Source: Nansenia antarctica
Lineage: Eukaryota > Chordata > Actinopteri > Argentiniformes > Microstomatidae
Assembly: GCA_963989245.1 (NCBI GenBank)
Contig: OZ022341.1
Coordinates: 59,526,531-59,590,530, forward strand
DNA: 64,000 nt
Direction: 5' to 3'
Part shown: positions 49,262 through 60,753 of the stretch, in pieces
Position numbering within the stretch: position 1 is the first letter of the stretch
Layout: every line of letters begins with the position of its first letter
Position numbers and translations under genes: made by a program
The notes under the pieces: model-generated
What the model saw: only the letters and a program-made list of their open reading frames with translations
What the model was told of the DNA's origin: nothing
Databases searched by the model: none

Positions 49262-49652
49262 AATTTTTTAAAAGAAAAGATGTTATCCCTTTTTCACCCA
49301 ATTTGGTATCCAATTGCACCCAACCTAGTATCCAATTATCCCCTGCCTATTGCGTCGGATCCGCCGCACGACCCCGTGGCCAGCAGCCTCAAAGGAGATA
49401 GCCAGGCAGACTATCTGTCTGGCTCCTCGAGCCCAACACCGTTATTCCGGCACCCCGGGGGCGGTGTTGCGCGACGGATCCTTGTCCGGAAATAGTCCTA
49501 TACCCGCCTTGGGAGCGGCCGCTCAATATGCCGCTCCCTGTGGGCCCCGGCCATATCCGGATCTGGCGAGACCGGGATTCGATCCCAGTCCCCGGTGGGC
49601 AGCTTGCACTAGAGGCTAATGCTTAGACCGCTGCGCCACCGCGGGGCACCGG
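49262..49652 (-). mobile_element. tRNA-derived SINE
   Basis: On the minus strand the head has an A box in GGTGGCGCAGCGGTCTAAG (about 49,622-49,642) and a B box GGATCGAATCC (about 49,574-49,584), as in a tRNA gene. A body shared with 41,031-41,255 follows, with an A/T-rich tail near 49,262. The B-box stem lies in CGAGACCGGG/CCCGGTCTCG sequence. Transcription would be by RNA polymerase III. Confidence 0.82.
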
Positions 49653-50371
49653 AGGGTTAAGATTTCTATGCTTTTAATGTTTTTAAGACATAAAAACATC
49701 TTAAAAGCATCTTAAAAGCATCTTAAAAGCATCTTAAAACATATTAAAACATATTAAAAGCATACAAATATGAAATTAAAGGGGCAAATCTTTGTTTTTT
49801 GTCTTTGTAACAATACTTCTACTCCCCCAAAGTTCAAACTTCAGATGAAGCGGACAGACAGATGAAGCCAGGGGTGTTGGTGTTGTCTGGTACGGGGCAG
49901 GTGCAGGTGGGGTCTGACTGTCTGGCCCTCTCAGTCTCAGTGGAGACAGAGGTTGTAGTGCGGTGTTGGCTCCTCTCCAGTCCAGAACTACTCAGCCTGG
50001 CAAAGCAGGGTGACGGGTGTGGAGTGGCACTGCCAACTGAGGGCACTGCGGCATTTCAAATGGAGCGCTGGTGAAGAAGAGGTTGGGCTCCCATTTCCAA
50101 TCATTTCCCCAACACACACACTCACAAATACACACACACGCGCGCGCGCACACACACACACGCACACACACACACACACACAGACACACACACACTCACA
50201 CACACACCTTCTACTCATACGCAATACATCAGTCGGCCTCCCACCCATACTCTAAAGCACATGCTCTCAGCCAGGGCTTAAAAGCCACTTATTAGCATAA
50301 TTTAATTTCACTCACAATGAAGCCTACCTGGGCTCCCTCTTTATTTTTTTCCATTTCCCTACCCCCCCCCT

Positions 50372-50410
<39 letters not shown>

Positions 50411-52108
50411 TTTGACACACGCACACACACACATGCACACAGACACACACACACACACACACACACAGCCATGCATGGGTACACACATTCTCGTACTTAT
50501 TTAAAAGGTATAATCAGTTATTATTATGATACATATCCTCACCGACATACACAAATACATGCAGTTTATCATTATTTGAGTTGCAGTCTAATAATGATCA
50601 GTGAGGGGCATCACTCTTTTGTTTCACTCATACATATCCATTTGACTGGCGGCAGTGCTTCCTTCCGTTGCAGGAGACTCAGGTGCAATGTGGGGAGAGA
50701 GAGGGATTCCACAAGAAGAGTGAATGAAGCACCATCACAGGTGTAGAGAGATGCAGACCGATCGATCCACCCTAAAGAATGAAACAGCGTCCCTTGTGAC
50801 GCATATGATGGGCGCTTGTTTTGTCATAGGTCAATGAAGATCAGGTTTTTCCTAAGCCCCATTGATTTTATTGGTTCACACCGGGCAAAAATATTTTCCT
50901 GGGTAAATGGTAATTCCTGTCTATTGACATGTATATGGTGGTTCTGGAGTGAGTTATGTATGTGGGTCCCTGGGGGAGCTAACATTAGCGGATACATGCT
51001 AATCTTTGACCTTGAGTTACGATCTCCCCTGTTTCCGTCGGCTTGCCGAGCCCGCCTCTCCAACGCCCGAGTCGGAGCTCGCTCCCGCTGTCTGGTCGTT
51101 CACACGGCTCCCTAGTGATGGAGTGCAGTTCGTGGATCTTTATTAAATGTTAATCAACCTCCTACAGTCTCAGACTATTCTCTTCTTCTGCTTCGTTTTT
51201 TTCCCTTTCTCATAAGTCCTGTCTTTCCTCCTCTTCATAAGTCTGCTCCTCTCCCCAAATTCCAACTCACTTTGCATGTTACAGATAGAAATCAGATAGA
51301 GTATATCGCTCATCCCGCTGACATAGTGTATGCATACATGAATATGGGACTTTGTGCCTGTCACTCTGTGACGCTGGCACGCCGCCTGTCACTCACATCC
51401 TTCAACCTGCCGCTGTTATCTCCCTCCTCACCTCCCTCCACATTGCATGTGCTGTGCACAGCCTGTGTCTGTGTCTTTAAAATGTGCCTGTGAGTGAGTC
51501 TGAGTGCCGCTGTACGCTGCTGCTGCTTGGATCAGAGGAAACTGTCGCTGCGGGGCTCCTGAGATTGATTGATGGCAGCCGTATTTACGCCATCAGGTCC
51601 CCCTGCGAGGAGCCAAAATGGCTGCCTGTTCCTAAAAAGAATAGAGACGCCCCCTGCAGAGGGAGGGGAATAAAGGCGTGCTGTCTGTACAGGCGTTAGA
51701 CAGCAGAAAATGAATGAGAAAAATAGATTAAAAGAGAGAGTGAGAGAGAGAGAGAGAGTGAGAGAGAGAGGGGGGGAGAAATTAACAAAGAATCATTCCA
51801 TTCCATTGGTATTCCTTACAGTATGGTGCACTCAGATGAAGTTGAGCGGTTGTCCATAAGCCAATACCAATGATGGATGGTAGTGAACAATGGCAGAGAA
51901 GGAGGTGGTGGTGAAGTGTATTTACAGTGGTGCGCCGCGCTATCCTAACCCTACAGTGGTGCGCCGCGCTATCCTGAAAATGGCATTGATTTTCCACAGC
52001 CTGAGAGGGTGAGGGGCTGACGGTCCTTGTATGGTTCGGCCCCCTACTGCAGTCTGTGACCTTACACCTGATGTCCCCCATGTCCCCACCGGTGTCAGAT
52101 CACTCAGA

Positions 52109-52156
<48 letters not shown>

Positions 52157-52620
52157 CCACAAGTGACGAGTGGCTTTAGTGTGTGTTGGCTCATGTGATG
52201 GTGATGGAGGACATTTCCCGTGGTGCTACTGATGGGCATCGTGCATCAACACATGCATCATCCATCCATACAGCACTCACACTGGAGAGCGACACTTGTT
52301 GGCAGGCGTCACACAGTGCAGGGTTCACAGTATGTCCTGGAAAATTCTAGAAAATTAGAATTAGACTAGTCTTCCAGGCCTGGAAAACCTTGGAGGGTCA
52401 CAGTTTTTCTCTGTCGTAATAACTCGATCGAATAAGCAGTTGCGTGAATTAAAAATATGTTTGGGCAAAACTTTGTTTCTGCACGCGGCATCAGAGTCCA
52501 AGGAAGGTTGTTTCAGAAGTGCAGGCTGAAAGCATCATTCACTGCGCTGCTTTCTCTCTCCGTGCACTCGGTTCTTCAACTAGCTGAGGACAGAAACTGT
52601 GATGTCATGAGAAGTACATT
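49653..52620. other. Intergenic, no gene; simple repeats
   Basis: Contains a short CATCTTAAAAG repeat at 49,690-49,740, CA arrays at about 50,116-50,208 and 50,373-50,466, a GA tract at 51,735-51,778, a 30-bp tandem duplicate (GTGGTGCGCCGCGCTATCCT) at about 51,925-51,975, and a GT array at 52,111-52,153. No exon is supported. Confidence 0.5.
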
Positions 52621-52740
52621 TGCATTTACATTTTTGGCATTTAGCAGACGCCTTATTCCAAAGCGATTTACAATCAATACATTTGTCTAAGCAAGTGAAT
52701 CATCAATCCACCAGTCGTAGCAGGAAGAGTAATCCAGCTC
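52621..52740. repeat. Interspersed repeat fragment (also at 11,322-11,420)
   Basis: TTGGCATTTAGCAGACGCC, CCAAAGCGATTTACAATCAA and TTTGTCTAAGCAAGTGAATC match the earlier copy. Family not classified. Confidence 0.6.
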
Positions 52741-52997
52741 AGGCCCGGGGCCATTGATAGAAGGAAAAACCTTCTTCTATCACCTTTTTCTAAACCTAAC
52801 CTTTTTTAAATTATTATGTATTTATTTAGACACTGGAGAAACAGAGAAACAGTACAAGGGGGGCAGATAGAAGTTTTTAGGGGACACAGTAGAGGGGAAA
52901 AGCGGGTGTCTTCAGGAGACGCAGTGCTGGGGGGCAGTAGTTGTCTCAGGATGTCTAAGTAGGCCTAAGACCATTTGTGTGGCGACTCACCCCCTCT

Positions 52998-53400
52998 ACT
53001 GTACCTAGATTAGATTAGATTAGATTAAAGTTTATTGTCATCACAGAGTACAATACAACGAAATGCAGTTTAGCATCCAACCAGAAGTCCAAATACTGAT
53101 ACAAGAATGGTAGTGATAGGTAACTATGTAATATACAGTATGTGCAGAGGTAGTATTGTAAACATCAGTATAGTTTAGAGGTATATACAGTTATGGGCTA
53201 TATACAGTTATGAGCTATGTACAGTGAGGTAGTTTATGTACAGTATCTAATGTGCAGAACTATAAAATAAGCTATATCAGGAGACATGTGCAATGTGCAA
53301 TATACAGTAAATTCAAAGGTAGTAATGTAAACATCAGTAGTGCAAAGGTTATAGAGTGATCACATTACCCAGGGATGAGCAGCCATCAAAGTATTGTCAT
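52998..53400. repeat. Interspersed repeat with (TTAGA)n start
   Basis: A pentanucleotide run TAGATTAGATTAGATTAGAT is followed by AAAGTTTATTGTCATCACAG and CAACGAAATGCAGTTTAGCA, then by repeated ATACAGT/GTGCA/GTAAACATCAGTA blocks. This is a familiar type of teleost dispersed repeat, class not determined. Confidence 0.6.
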
Positions 53401-54838
53401 TGTCATCATAGTATGGCGGGGGTGGGGGTGTGTAGGGTAGGGTCATCAGAAAAGTCAGGTAGCCTATTGGATCAGCGCGACTGCAGTTGGCCCAATTATT
53501 CTGTGATACCCTCGTTTTAGCTTTAAGGATTCTTTATTGACATTAAAACGCAAGCCTATTAGTAAGTCTTGGCTAAGGATATTAAAGTAGTAAAATAAAG
53601 AGAAGGTCAATATTGCTGTTCGAAAATGGGTGCATTAATTAGATTTACTGATTGATTAGCACCAACTTGCTCTTGCTGGGGTATAGAGACAGACCGTAAT
53701 CTGGAGATAGGGAGGAGCTGTTGCTATTCCCTTAGTTGCCCTGTGGGCAAGGGTCTTGAAGATGATGCACCCCATTACTTAAGGCCAGTGGAGAGTGCAG
53801 AGTAGAGGTGTCAGAGGTGTTCTACACTTGAGATACCTTCTGAGGCAGTGTGGCAGCCAGCCATTCATAGTAATTGCATGTTTCACCACTCAGTGAGTAA
53901 TGTCTGCCTATTATTTTATCGTCAAATGTCATTGCAAATGTCCCGGAAAATGATTTCTTGAAACGAGTGGGACTTTTGATGGAACAAGTGTATAAGTCTA
54001 TGCACTGTAAATCTATACACTCCTCCACTTGTTCTGCATATTATAACAAACCAGACATCAAACACATATTATGTATAAGTCAATAAAACACAAGTTAAAC
54101 CGTGTATTATGTGTGTCTAACCGTACCGCCCTACCTGAACGGGAGTGTGAATGCAGGCAGTATGGGAGCAGTGTTCAGTGCCGCAGTCGAGCTGCTCTCT
54201 CTCCAGCGCGGCGGCCGTGTGAGAGAGGAAGTGACCTACATAGCACAGCTCCCTCGCCTCAGCTGTCTGTTGCATTTCAAGGGACGATGAATAATTTACC
54301 CCCACCCCCTCCACCCCCCCCCCCCCCCACCGCCCCGCAACATGACAGGTCTCAATAAAATTAACAAACTTAATGAGCACCAGTGACAATGAACGCCCCC
54401 GAATTCAAAGGGCCGCTTTTGAGTAGGTGATCCCAGTGCCGCCGGCGAACCCTAGGAAAGTGCCACAGGTGACACTTTCACTGCGTAAGTCAGTCACACA
54501 CTTCGGGAAGAAAGGGGGGAAAGCGGTGAGGAGGAAGCCTCAGCCCTGCTCTTTGGTATTCCACACCATTGTTTCCCATAGATCTTTCTTAGCAGAATCC
54601 AGTACGCTAGAGCAGATTTCACCAAGCCCAGAGGAACACTGCAGACAATAGAGAGAGAGAAATTTGGAGCCCTTATGCAGTGATTTCTTTGCCATTGTGT
54701 CGGCCGGGAGTTTCATGTACTGATTATTTGGAAACACGTGTAGGCATTGGATGCTGTATGTTCTTGTCATGCGAACAAAGCTTGCATAAAACTCACAACT
54801 GTTGATCTGAATTATTATTATCTGCATCCAATTTGACT
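53401..54838. other. Intergenic, no gene recognised
   Basis: It contains C-rich runs at 54,300-54,330. No supported exon. Confidence 0.5.
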
Positions 54839-54840
54839 AA

Positions 54841-54861
54841 ACACACACACACACACGCACG

Positions 54862-54952
<91 letters not shown>

Positions 54953-55012
54953 ACACGCACACACACATACACACACACGCACACACACGCACACACACAC
55001 ACACACGCACGC
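54841..55012. repeat. (CA)n microsatellite
   Basis: About 170 bp of CA with CG and TA interruptions. Confidence 0.97.
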
Positions 55013-55408
55013 CTCACACCTTTGCTCACTATAGACTCATACTGGGGAGATGTGCAGGAGTGTGTAATAGTTTTATCAGGGTGAGAGCAGACACACGAGT
55101 GCACTTGTGCCTCCAGCCACGGCTGGGCTCCATGGGAGAAAGTCAATTACGGCGAGATGAGCCTGCCTGGGGTGAACATATGGGAGGGAGATAACACACT
55201 GAAGATGGCCGCCGCACGCTCCCAGCACTCCCTCGCTGCCTGGGCGTCGAGCGCTGCTCTTTGCCCTCCTCCATATTTACAGGCGGATAGGGACGTGCTG
55301 CGGAAAGAAATAAAGACCATCTGGAATCTGGAGAGCTCACACACCCCACTACTTGTTTGGGTCTGAATGCAGCACTCATCTGATCTGGTAGAAGCCGCAT
55401 TGCAAAGC

Positions 55409-55410
<2 letters not shown>

Positions 55411-55492
<82 letters not shown>
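55411..55492. repeat. (GA)n microsatellite
   Basis: Nearly pure GA array. Confidence 0.97.
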
Positions 55493-55844
55493 ACTTTGTG
55501 TAACGCAGAATAGAAGTTTGGGCTTTTTGAAAGGTTAACTCCTTGGGTCCGGCATGAATACGCACGCAGTTCTCATTTGAAACCTTTGATGAGAGTCCAT
55601 CCACAGCGCCTCCCGTTCTGGTGTGGACATGGCGCATGTAAACGTATACCTCTGAGGCATACAGAGTGGAACAGCCATCAGGCTTGTGGGATGGCAATAA
55701 CAGCAGCATACTGCATAGGCAAACAGTGGGAGGAATCCTTTGTTGTTGTTCTTTTTCTATGAGCCTCTCTGAGTGATTTGAGATTCAGCACACGCACTTC
55801 CATACCCAGCACCACTCAAGCACTCATGTGGAGCCTGGATGGGT

Positions 55845-55955
<111 letters not shown>

Positions 55956-56020
55956 CATGGATTTATGGAAAGATACAACAGAGTGAGTGCACTCACACAC
56001 ACACACACACACACACACAG

Positions 56021-57320
56021 ATACAATATATTCACTTTCCTGAGCCCCCCCCTCCCCTCACAGCCATGACCTGCTGCAGGGACATAGAGAGGAGGCGTTC
56101 GCCCGTTGTGTGGCATGGACTCTGTCATGCCTGAGTACAGCAGCCCAGTAGCAGTACGTAAAGGCTGCGGCAAAATAGCCATTTTAAAAAAGCCTAAAGC
56201 TCCTTGCTGCTTTGGATTAGCAGTCTTCCGTTTCAAACTGTGCCCGATGTAGATTGTTCTTCAAATGTTGGGGGAGAGAAGCGGTGGCGCGTCAGAGCGT
56301 AAGTCTCTGTCAGAAAAGCAATCAGCAGCTCCAGTGCCTTCCCTCCTGCAGTCGGCTGATTACAGCATTAGGCTGAGCCCCCTTCCTCCCCTTGTGTGGT
56401 AAATCATTTCAGCGCAATAAAGAACTTTGAGACAAAAGAGAAGTTAATTAAGATTAATTAACTTTTTAATGACGGCTGTACATTCTGACTTGTGGCGGTG
56501 GCCAAAGGCGTTTTGTCCTAACTACTTTTTTTTAATTTTTTTTACCTTCTTGATTTCTTACCTTACTGAGTTGGGTGTTTTATTAGGCAGTAAAATTCTC
56601 AAGGACAATAACAATCTACCCCAATCTACTTACGGTAATCTAATAAAAGTGTACAACCTGCTTTCTCTTTAACATTGACTTATCAGGCCAACCAGAGTGT
56701 TATACAATTATATCTTATTCAATTACATTCTATTAAATTCTACTATGTTCCTTTACTCTATCATACTGTAAATGCAGGCGTGGATCTTCCGTGGTGATAT
56801 TGTGATCTGATTGGCCACCCTGTGTATCCCCCCCCCCCCAATTTTCATTGGCTCTTAGGCATAGGCTACACAGTGCCGGATTTGTCTGAAACGGCGATGA
56901 TCAGATATCGTTTGCACTTCACGGCTACACGACTCTGCTGAATTCGTGAGCTGAGACGGTGACGAGACGATAACGCTGGGAGGGTGTTTCCTTGGGTGCG
57001 TTTTTCGATAACGATCACCTGGACACGCACACATGTATTGTGGTTTACTTAATACTGTTCAGCACTTGAGGTTACATTCAATGCATGACTTTGCTATAGG
57101 CTAAATACGATTATGAAAGACGGCGGCTCTACCTCCTGCGCCACAGCCGCTCCGTGCTGATCAGATTTCCAGAGCGAACTTACGAACGCAGTCCTGATGA
57201 ATATCGGTGTTGAAGAAGACAGTGGACCTTTGAGCAGAGTTGCCAAGTGGGATTGACCATAATTCCACCAAAAACCAGCCCAAAACCTATATTGTCAGAA
57301 AACAATGTTAATTAATAATC
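56021..57320. other. Intergenic, no gene recognised
   Basis: Around 56,400-56,520 there is unique sequence with clustered homeodomain-type cores (TTAATTAAGATTAATTAA). It could be regulatory, but this is unproven. A C run lies near 56,830. Confidence 0.4.
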
Positions 57321-57322
57321 AT

Positions 57323-57369
<47 letters not shown>

Positions 57370-57720
57370 TAATAATAATTAATTGTATTTATATAGCGCA
57401 TTTCCGGGGCTGAAAGACGCTGACAATTATGGGAAAAACAGAACACACAGAAACAACAAGCCACAGATAACATGACCACTTGGAACACAGAGTTAAAGAA
57501 AAGGCACAGGAAACAATTAACACAGCAATGTCCAGGGGGGGAGAGGGGTGGCAGGGTTAGGGGAGAGAGTTAGGGGTAGGGGAGGCTGTAGGCGTGGGAG
57601 AACAGGTAGGTTCTGAGGTGGGATTTAAAAGTGGAGAGTGAGGGTGAGTCTCTAAGTGGTTGAGGGAGAGAGTTCCAGAGGCGGGGTGCAGCTCGTGAAA
57701 AAGCACGGTCTCCGAAGCCT
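57321..57720. repeat. (AAT)n array plus dispersed repeat
   Basis: An AAT triplet run (57,325-57,380) leads into TTGTATTTATATAGCGCATT and then AGAGTTCCAGAGGCGGGGTG and AAAAAGCACGGTCTCCGAAG, blocks seen widely in fish genomes as repeat sequence. Class not determined. Confidence 0.6.
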
Positions 57721-57918
57721 AATGCCTAATGTCATATATCTCTGTTAATAACTGGGCAGACTAGCAGTGTTCTGCACTTGAAGCCATGTTAAAGTGAAGT
57801 CTGAGAGCATCCTCTTGTTCAACAATTCTATCAATGCAGTCTGCCATCAATAACCAACGTGTAGAGCTTGGACTCATCAATTTCAATGGACAGCTCTCGT
57901 TGTTTATCGCCTCATAAA

Positions 57919-57993
57919 GAAACTAAGCAGGGTTGGGCTGGGTTAGTACCTGGATGGGAGACCACTTGGGAATCCCCAGTGCCGTAAGCTTTT
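57919..57993 (+). pseudogene. 5S rRNA-derived fragment (3' half)
   Basis: ACTAAGCAGGGTTGGGCTGG, GTTAGTACCTGGATGGGAGA, CCACTTGGGAA and GTAAGCTTTT match the internal control region and 3' end of vertebrate 5S rRNA with scattered differences. The 5' half is absent. It may be a 5S pseudogene or the head of a 5S-derived SINE (SINE3-type). Confidence 0.82.
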
Positions 57994-58556
57994 AGAGGTG
58001 CGTCTGTTGCGGGCAGAGACACCTGCTACATTATAGCACCCCGGGAAGTGAAGCGCACCCCCCCCAGGTAGCGCACCCCTCAATAGTGTGTATCCAATCA
58101 AAAGACCTGCAGGTGCTGATCAGGTGCTGCGCCATACAGCAGGCGCCTTTGTCGGATTTGCTCCAACTCGAGATTTGACCAGGTACGCCACAGTTCTTTT
58201 CTCGTTCACTTTAAATTACAATCTGTACTCGCGCCACTGTTGAATCTGCAGGCGGGCAGATTTCTTGGTACCCTGGCAACACATTATGGCTGAAATGAAA
58301 TGAAATTATTGGATAAAAGCTAAAGGCCAGCCCTCCAAATGGCTGGAAGTAGCACAACCAAGAGGAAAGCTATGAAATGAAGAGAATGAACTAAGGGAAT
58401 AATTGAACATATCAAAATTAAATGTATATTCTGATGATGTTTAGGCCAGCAGAGAAGGCCTTGCTGGCCCTGACGGCCCACCACTGGTCACCGATCATCC
58501 ATAAAGAACAACCATGGGCATCTCCACACGCTGCCGGCGAGCGAGACTACCCTGCC

Positions 58557-58828
58557 CGATCAGACCCTTTTTTTCGGGAGCGGGGAACATAGCACCCTTT
58601 TTCGGGAGCGGGGAACCTTAGGGAGCGGGAAACATAGGATCCGGGGAACATAGGATCCGGGGAACATAGGACTCGGGGAACATAGGACTCAGGGAAATAT
58701 AGGACCCGGGGAACATAGGACCCTTTTCGGGAGCGGGGAACATAGGACTCGGCGAACATAGGACCCTTTTTCGGGAGGGAGCTAAGGTACCGGGGAACAC
58801 AGGACCCGGGGAACATAGGTACGCTCCC
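58557..58828. repeat. Degenerate tandem array of GGGGAACATAGGA units
   Basis: Repeats of GGGGAACATAGGACCC or variants (ATCC, CTC), period 16, interspersed with CCCTTTTTCGGGAGCG. At least ten copies in mixed arrangement. Open frames rich in MFPGS are products of the repeat. Confidence 0.93.
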
Positions 58829-59180
58829 CTGTCCATTTAGTTTAACTAAAGTTAACGTGGACATGTTGTTCATTGTTAGTAGCTAACTAATTAGCCTTAA
58901 CTAGCTGGCTTTCAGTTTAAGGGACAAGTATCAGTTTTCACCCACTGTTTTTCCGACATGAATTAACAGTACATGTCATTTGTTGCTTTTCATTGTGTTT
59001 GTAGACAACTTTTGATAGTGTTCATGTGGTTAGCCCTTCCCATAACTAACATTAGCTAGCTGGCTAGGCGGAAGCTCTGTCTAACTTAACTAACATTAGC
59101 TAGCCAGCTAGCCACGTGTGTAGATAAAATGTTATGGGCAAACATTAAAAGTCGAGGAAAGTATCATTTTCAACAACTTA
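58821..59180. repeat. 360-bp direct repeat, left copy
   Basis: Nearly identical to 60,391-60,753, from ACGCTCCCCTGTCCAT to TTTTCAACAACTTA. Rich in GCTAGC and TTAGC motifs. Confidence 0.93.
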
Positions 59181-60390
59181 AATTGAAATTAAATTGCATA
59201 ATAAAATAATTATTATTTACTTGTTCTCAAGGTAGACTTAACAATGAAACGGAGACAAGGGACATATTCAAGACTTCTTCATTAAGAAGAAACCTCAGAC
59301 ACAGAACAGGGACCGTGCAGGTCAGGCTGGGAATTCTAAATGTTATTAACCCACCATGTCGCAATCTGTGAATTTCTCTTTTGTATTGTTTGCCTGCTGG
59401 AATGCAGTTGTCTATTAGTACATTTTGGCTGAAAACAGGTGAAGCTTGATGACCTCAGTATGTTATTTCAAAATGGTCATTGCTTAACAATAGCTTAATT
59501 AACCAAAAATTGAACCTCGTCTAAGACAATTCCAGCATTGACCTTGAGGATTAGTTTCCTCAGACTCATTTTGAAACTTTTTTTGTGATCAAATGTTTAT
59601 TTATTTTCTTTTAAAACACACATAATAACAAAACAAGACAACAAGGCCACATCCTGCAACCAACGCCCCCCAACAACCCATACAACCACACCACAACACA
59701 CAAATTACAATATAGCTATCTAGGTATTAGGGACATACATTACAAGTCGGGACCCAAAACAAAAAAGAAAGTAAATTAAATAACCCCCACCCACCCACCC
59801 CAGGGACCAGAGGACAACAGTCAATTACAATTGAGATAACCTACACTCAACTCAAAAGATTATTAAGATCGACAGCTGTGGATTCATTTTGAAACTTTTT
59901 ATATTTCCTGACATTTCTCATAGAAATGAGCTGTGGGCCCTGCACAACCGATCCTGAGTACCTTCCCTTGCACTCTATGGCTGCAACAGAAAAGGCACGG
60001 TCGCCCCTAAGCTTTAGCAAATATATTGTGGTTTACAACCACATCTTATTCCTCGAGGGGGGAAGAATCGGGTCTATGTTTAATATAAGAGATATAAAGA
60101 GCTTACCTTTATCAATTATTTTCATCCATATCGCAAACGATCAATACGATTCCATTCTAAACAACCACATCGTCTTTTCCCTCCGCCGGTAAACACAGTG
60201 TCAGTCACAAGCAAGTTTTTACAGCCACGTCACACACCAAATACTAGCATGCTAGGTTTCTACGCCCGAATTTCCATATAATTGGTCCTCGAAAGTCATT
60301 GTTCACGCCTCTGTTCGATTCTATTGGCTCTGACGCTTCAAATGAGAGGTCAATCATAACATTTGACCAATGGGTTTGAGAGGAAATGCC
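59181..60390. other. Unique sequence between the direct repeats, no gene recognised
   Basis: A short frame at 59,926-60,192 has no recognisable family. There is an A/C-rich low-complexity stretch at about 59,610-59,800. Confidence 0.45.
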
Positions 60391-60753
60391 ACGCTCCCCT
60401 GTCCATCTAGTTTAGCTAAAGTTAACATGGACATGTTGTTCACTGTTAGTAGCTAACTAATTAGCGTTAACTAGCTGGCTTTCAGTTTAAGGGACAAGTC
60501 TCAGTTTTCACCCACTGTTTTTCTGACATGAATTAACAGTACAAAGTAATTTGTTGCTTATCAATGTGTCTGTAGACAACTTTTGATAGTGTTCATGTGG
60601 TTAGCCCTGCAGTTCATAACTAACATTAGCTAGTTAGCTAGGCGGAAGCTCTGTCTAACTTAACTAACATTAGCTAGCCAGCTAGCCACGTGTGTAGATC
60701 TAATTTTATGGGCAAACATTAAAGTCGAGGAAAGTATCATTTTCAACAACTTA
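60391..60753. repeat. 360-bp direct repeat, right copy
   Basis: Matches 58,821-59,180 with scattered substitutions and small indels. Its last three bases TTA are also the apparent target site of the adjoining transposon. Confidence 0.93.

Noticed and set aside
49574..49652. Functional tRNA gene
   Set aside because: A and B boxes are present, but no cloverleaf with a proper acceptor stem can be drawn, and the sequence continues into a dispersed repeat body, so it is a SINE head.
58821..60753. LTR retrotransposon with 360-bp LTRs
   Set aside because: Repeat ends are not TG...CA, the interior has no gag/pol-like frames, and no primer-binding site was seen.
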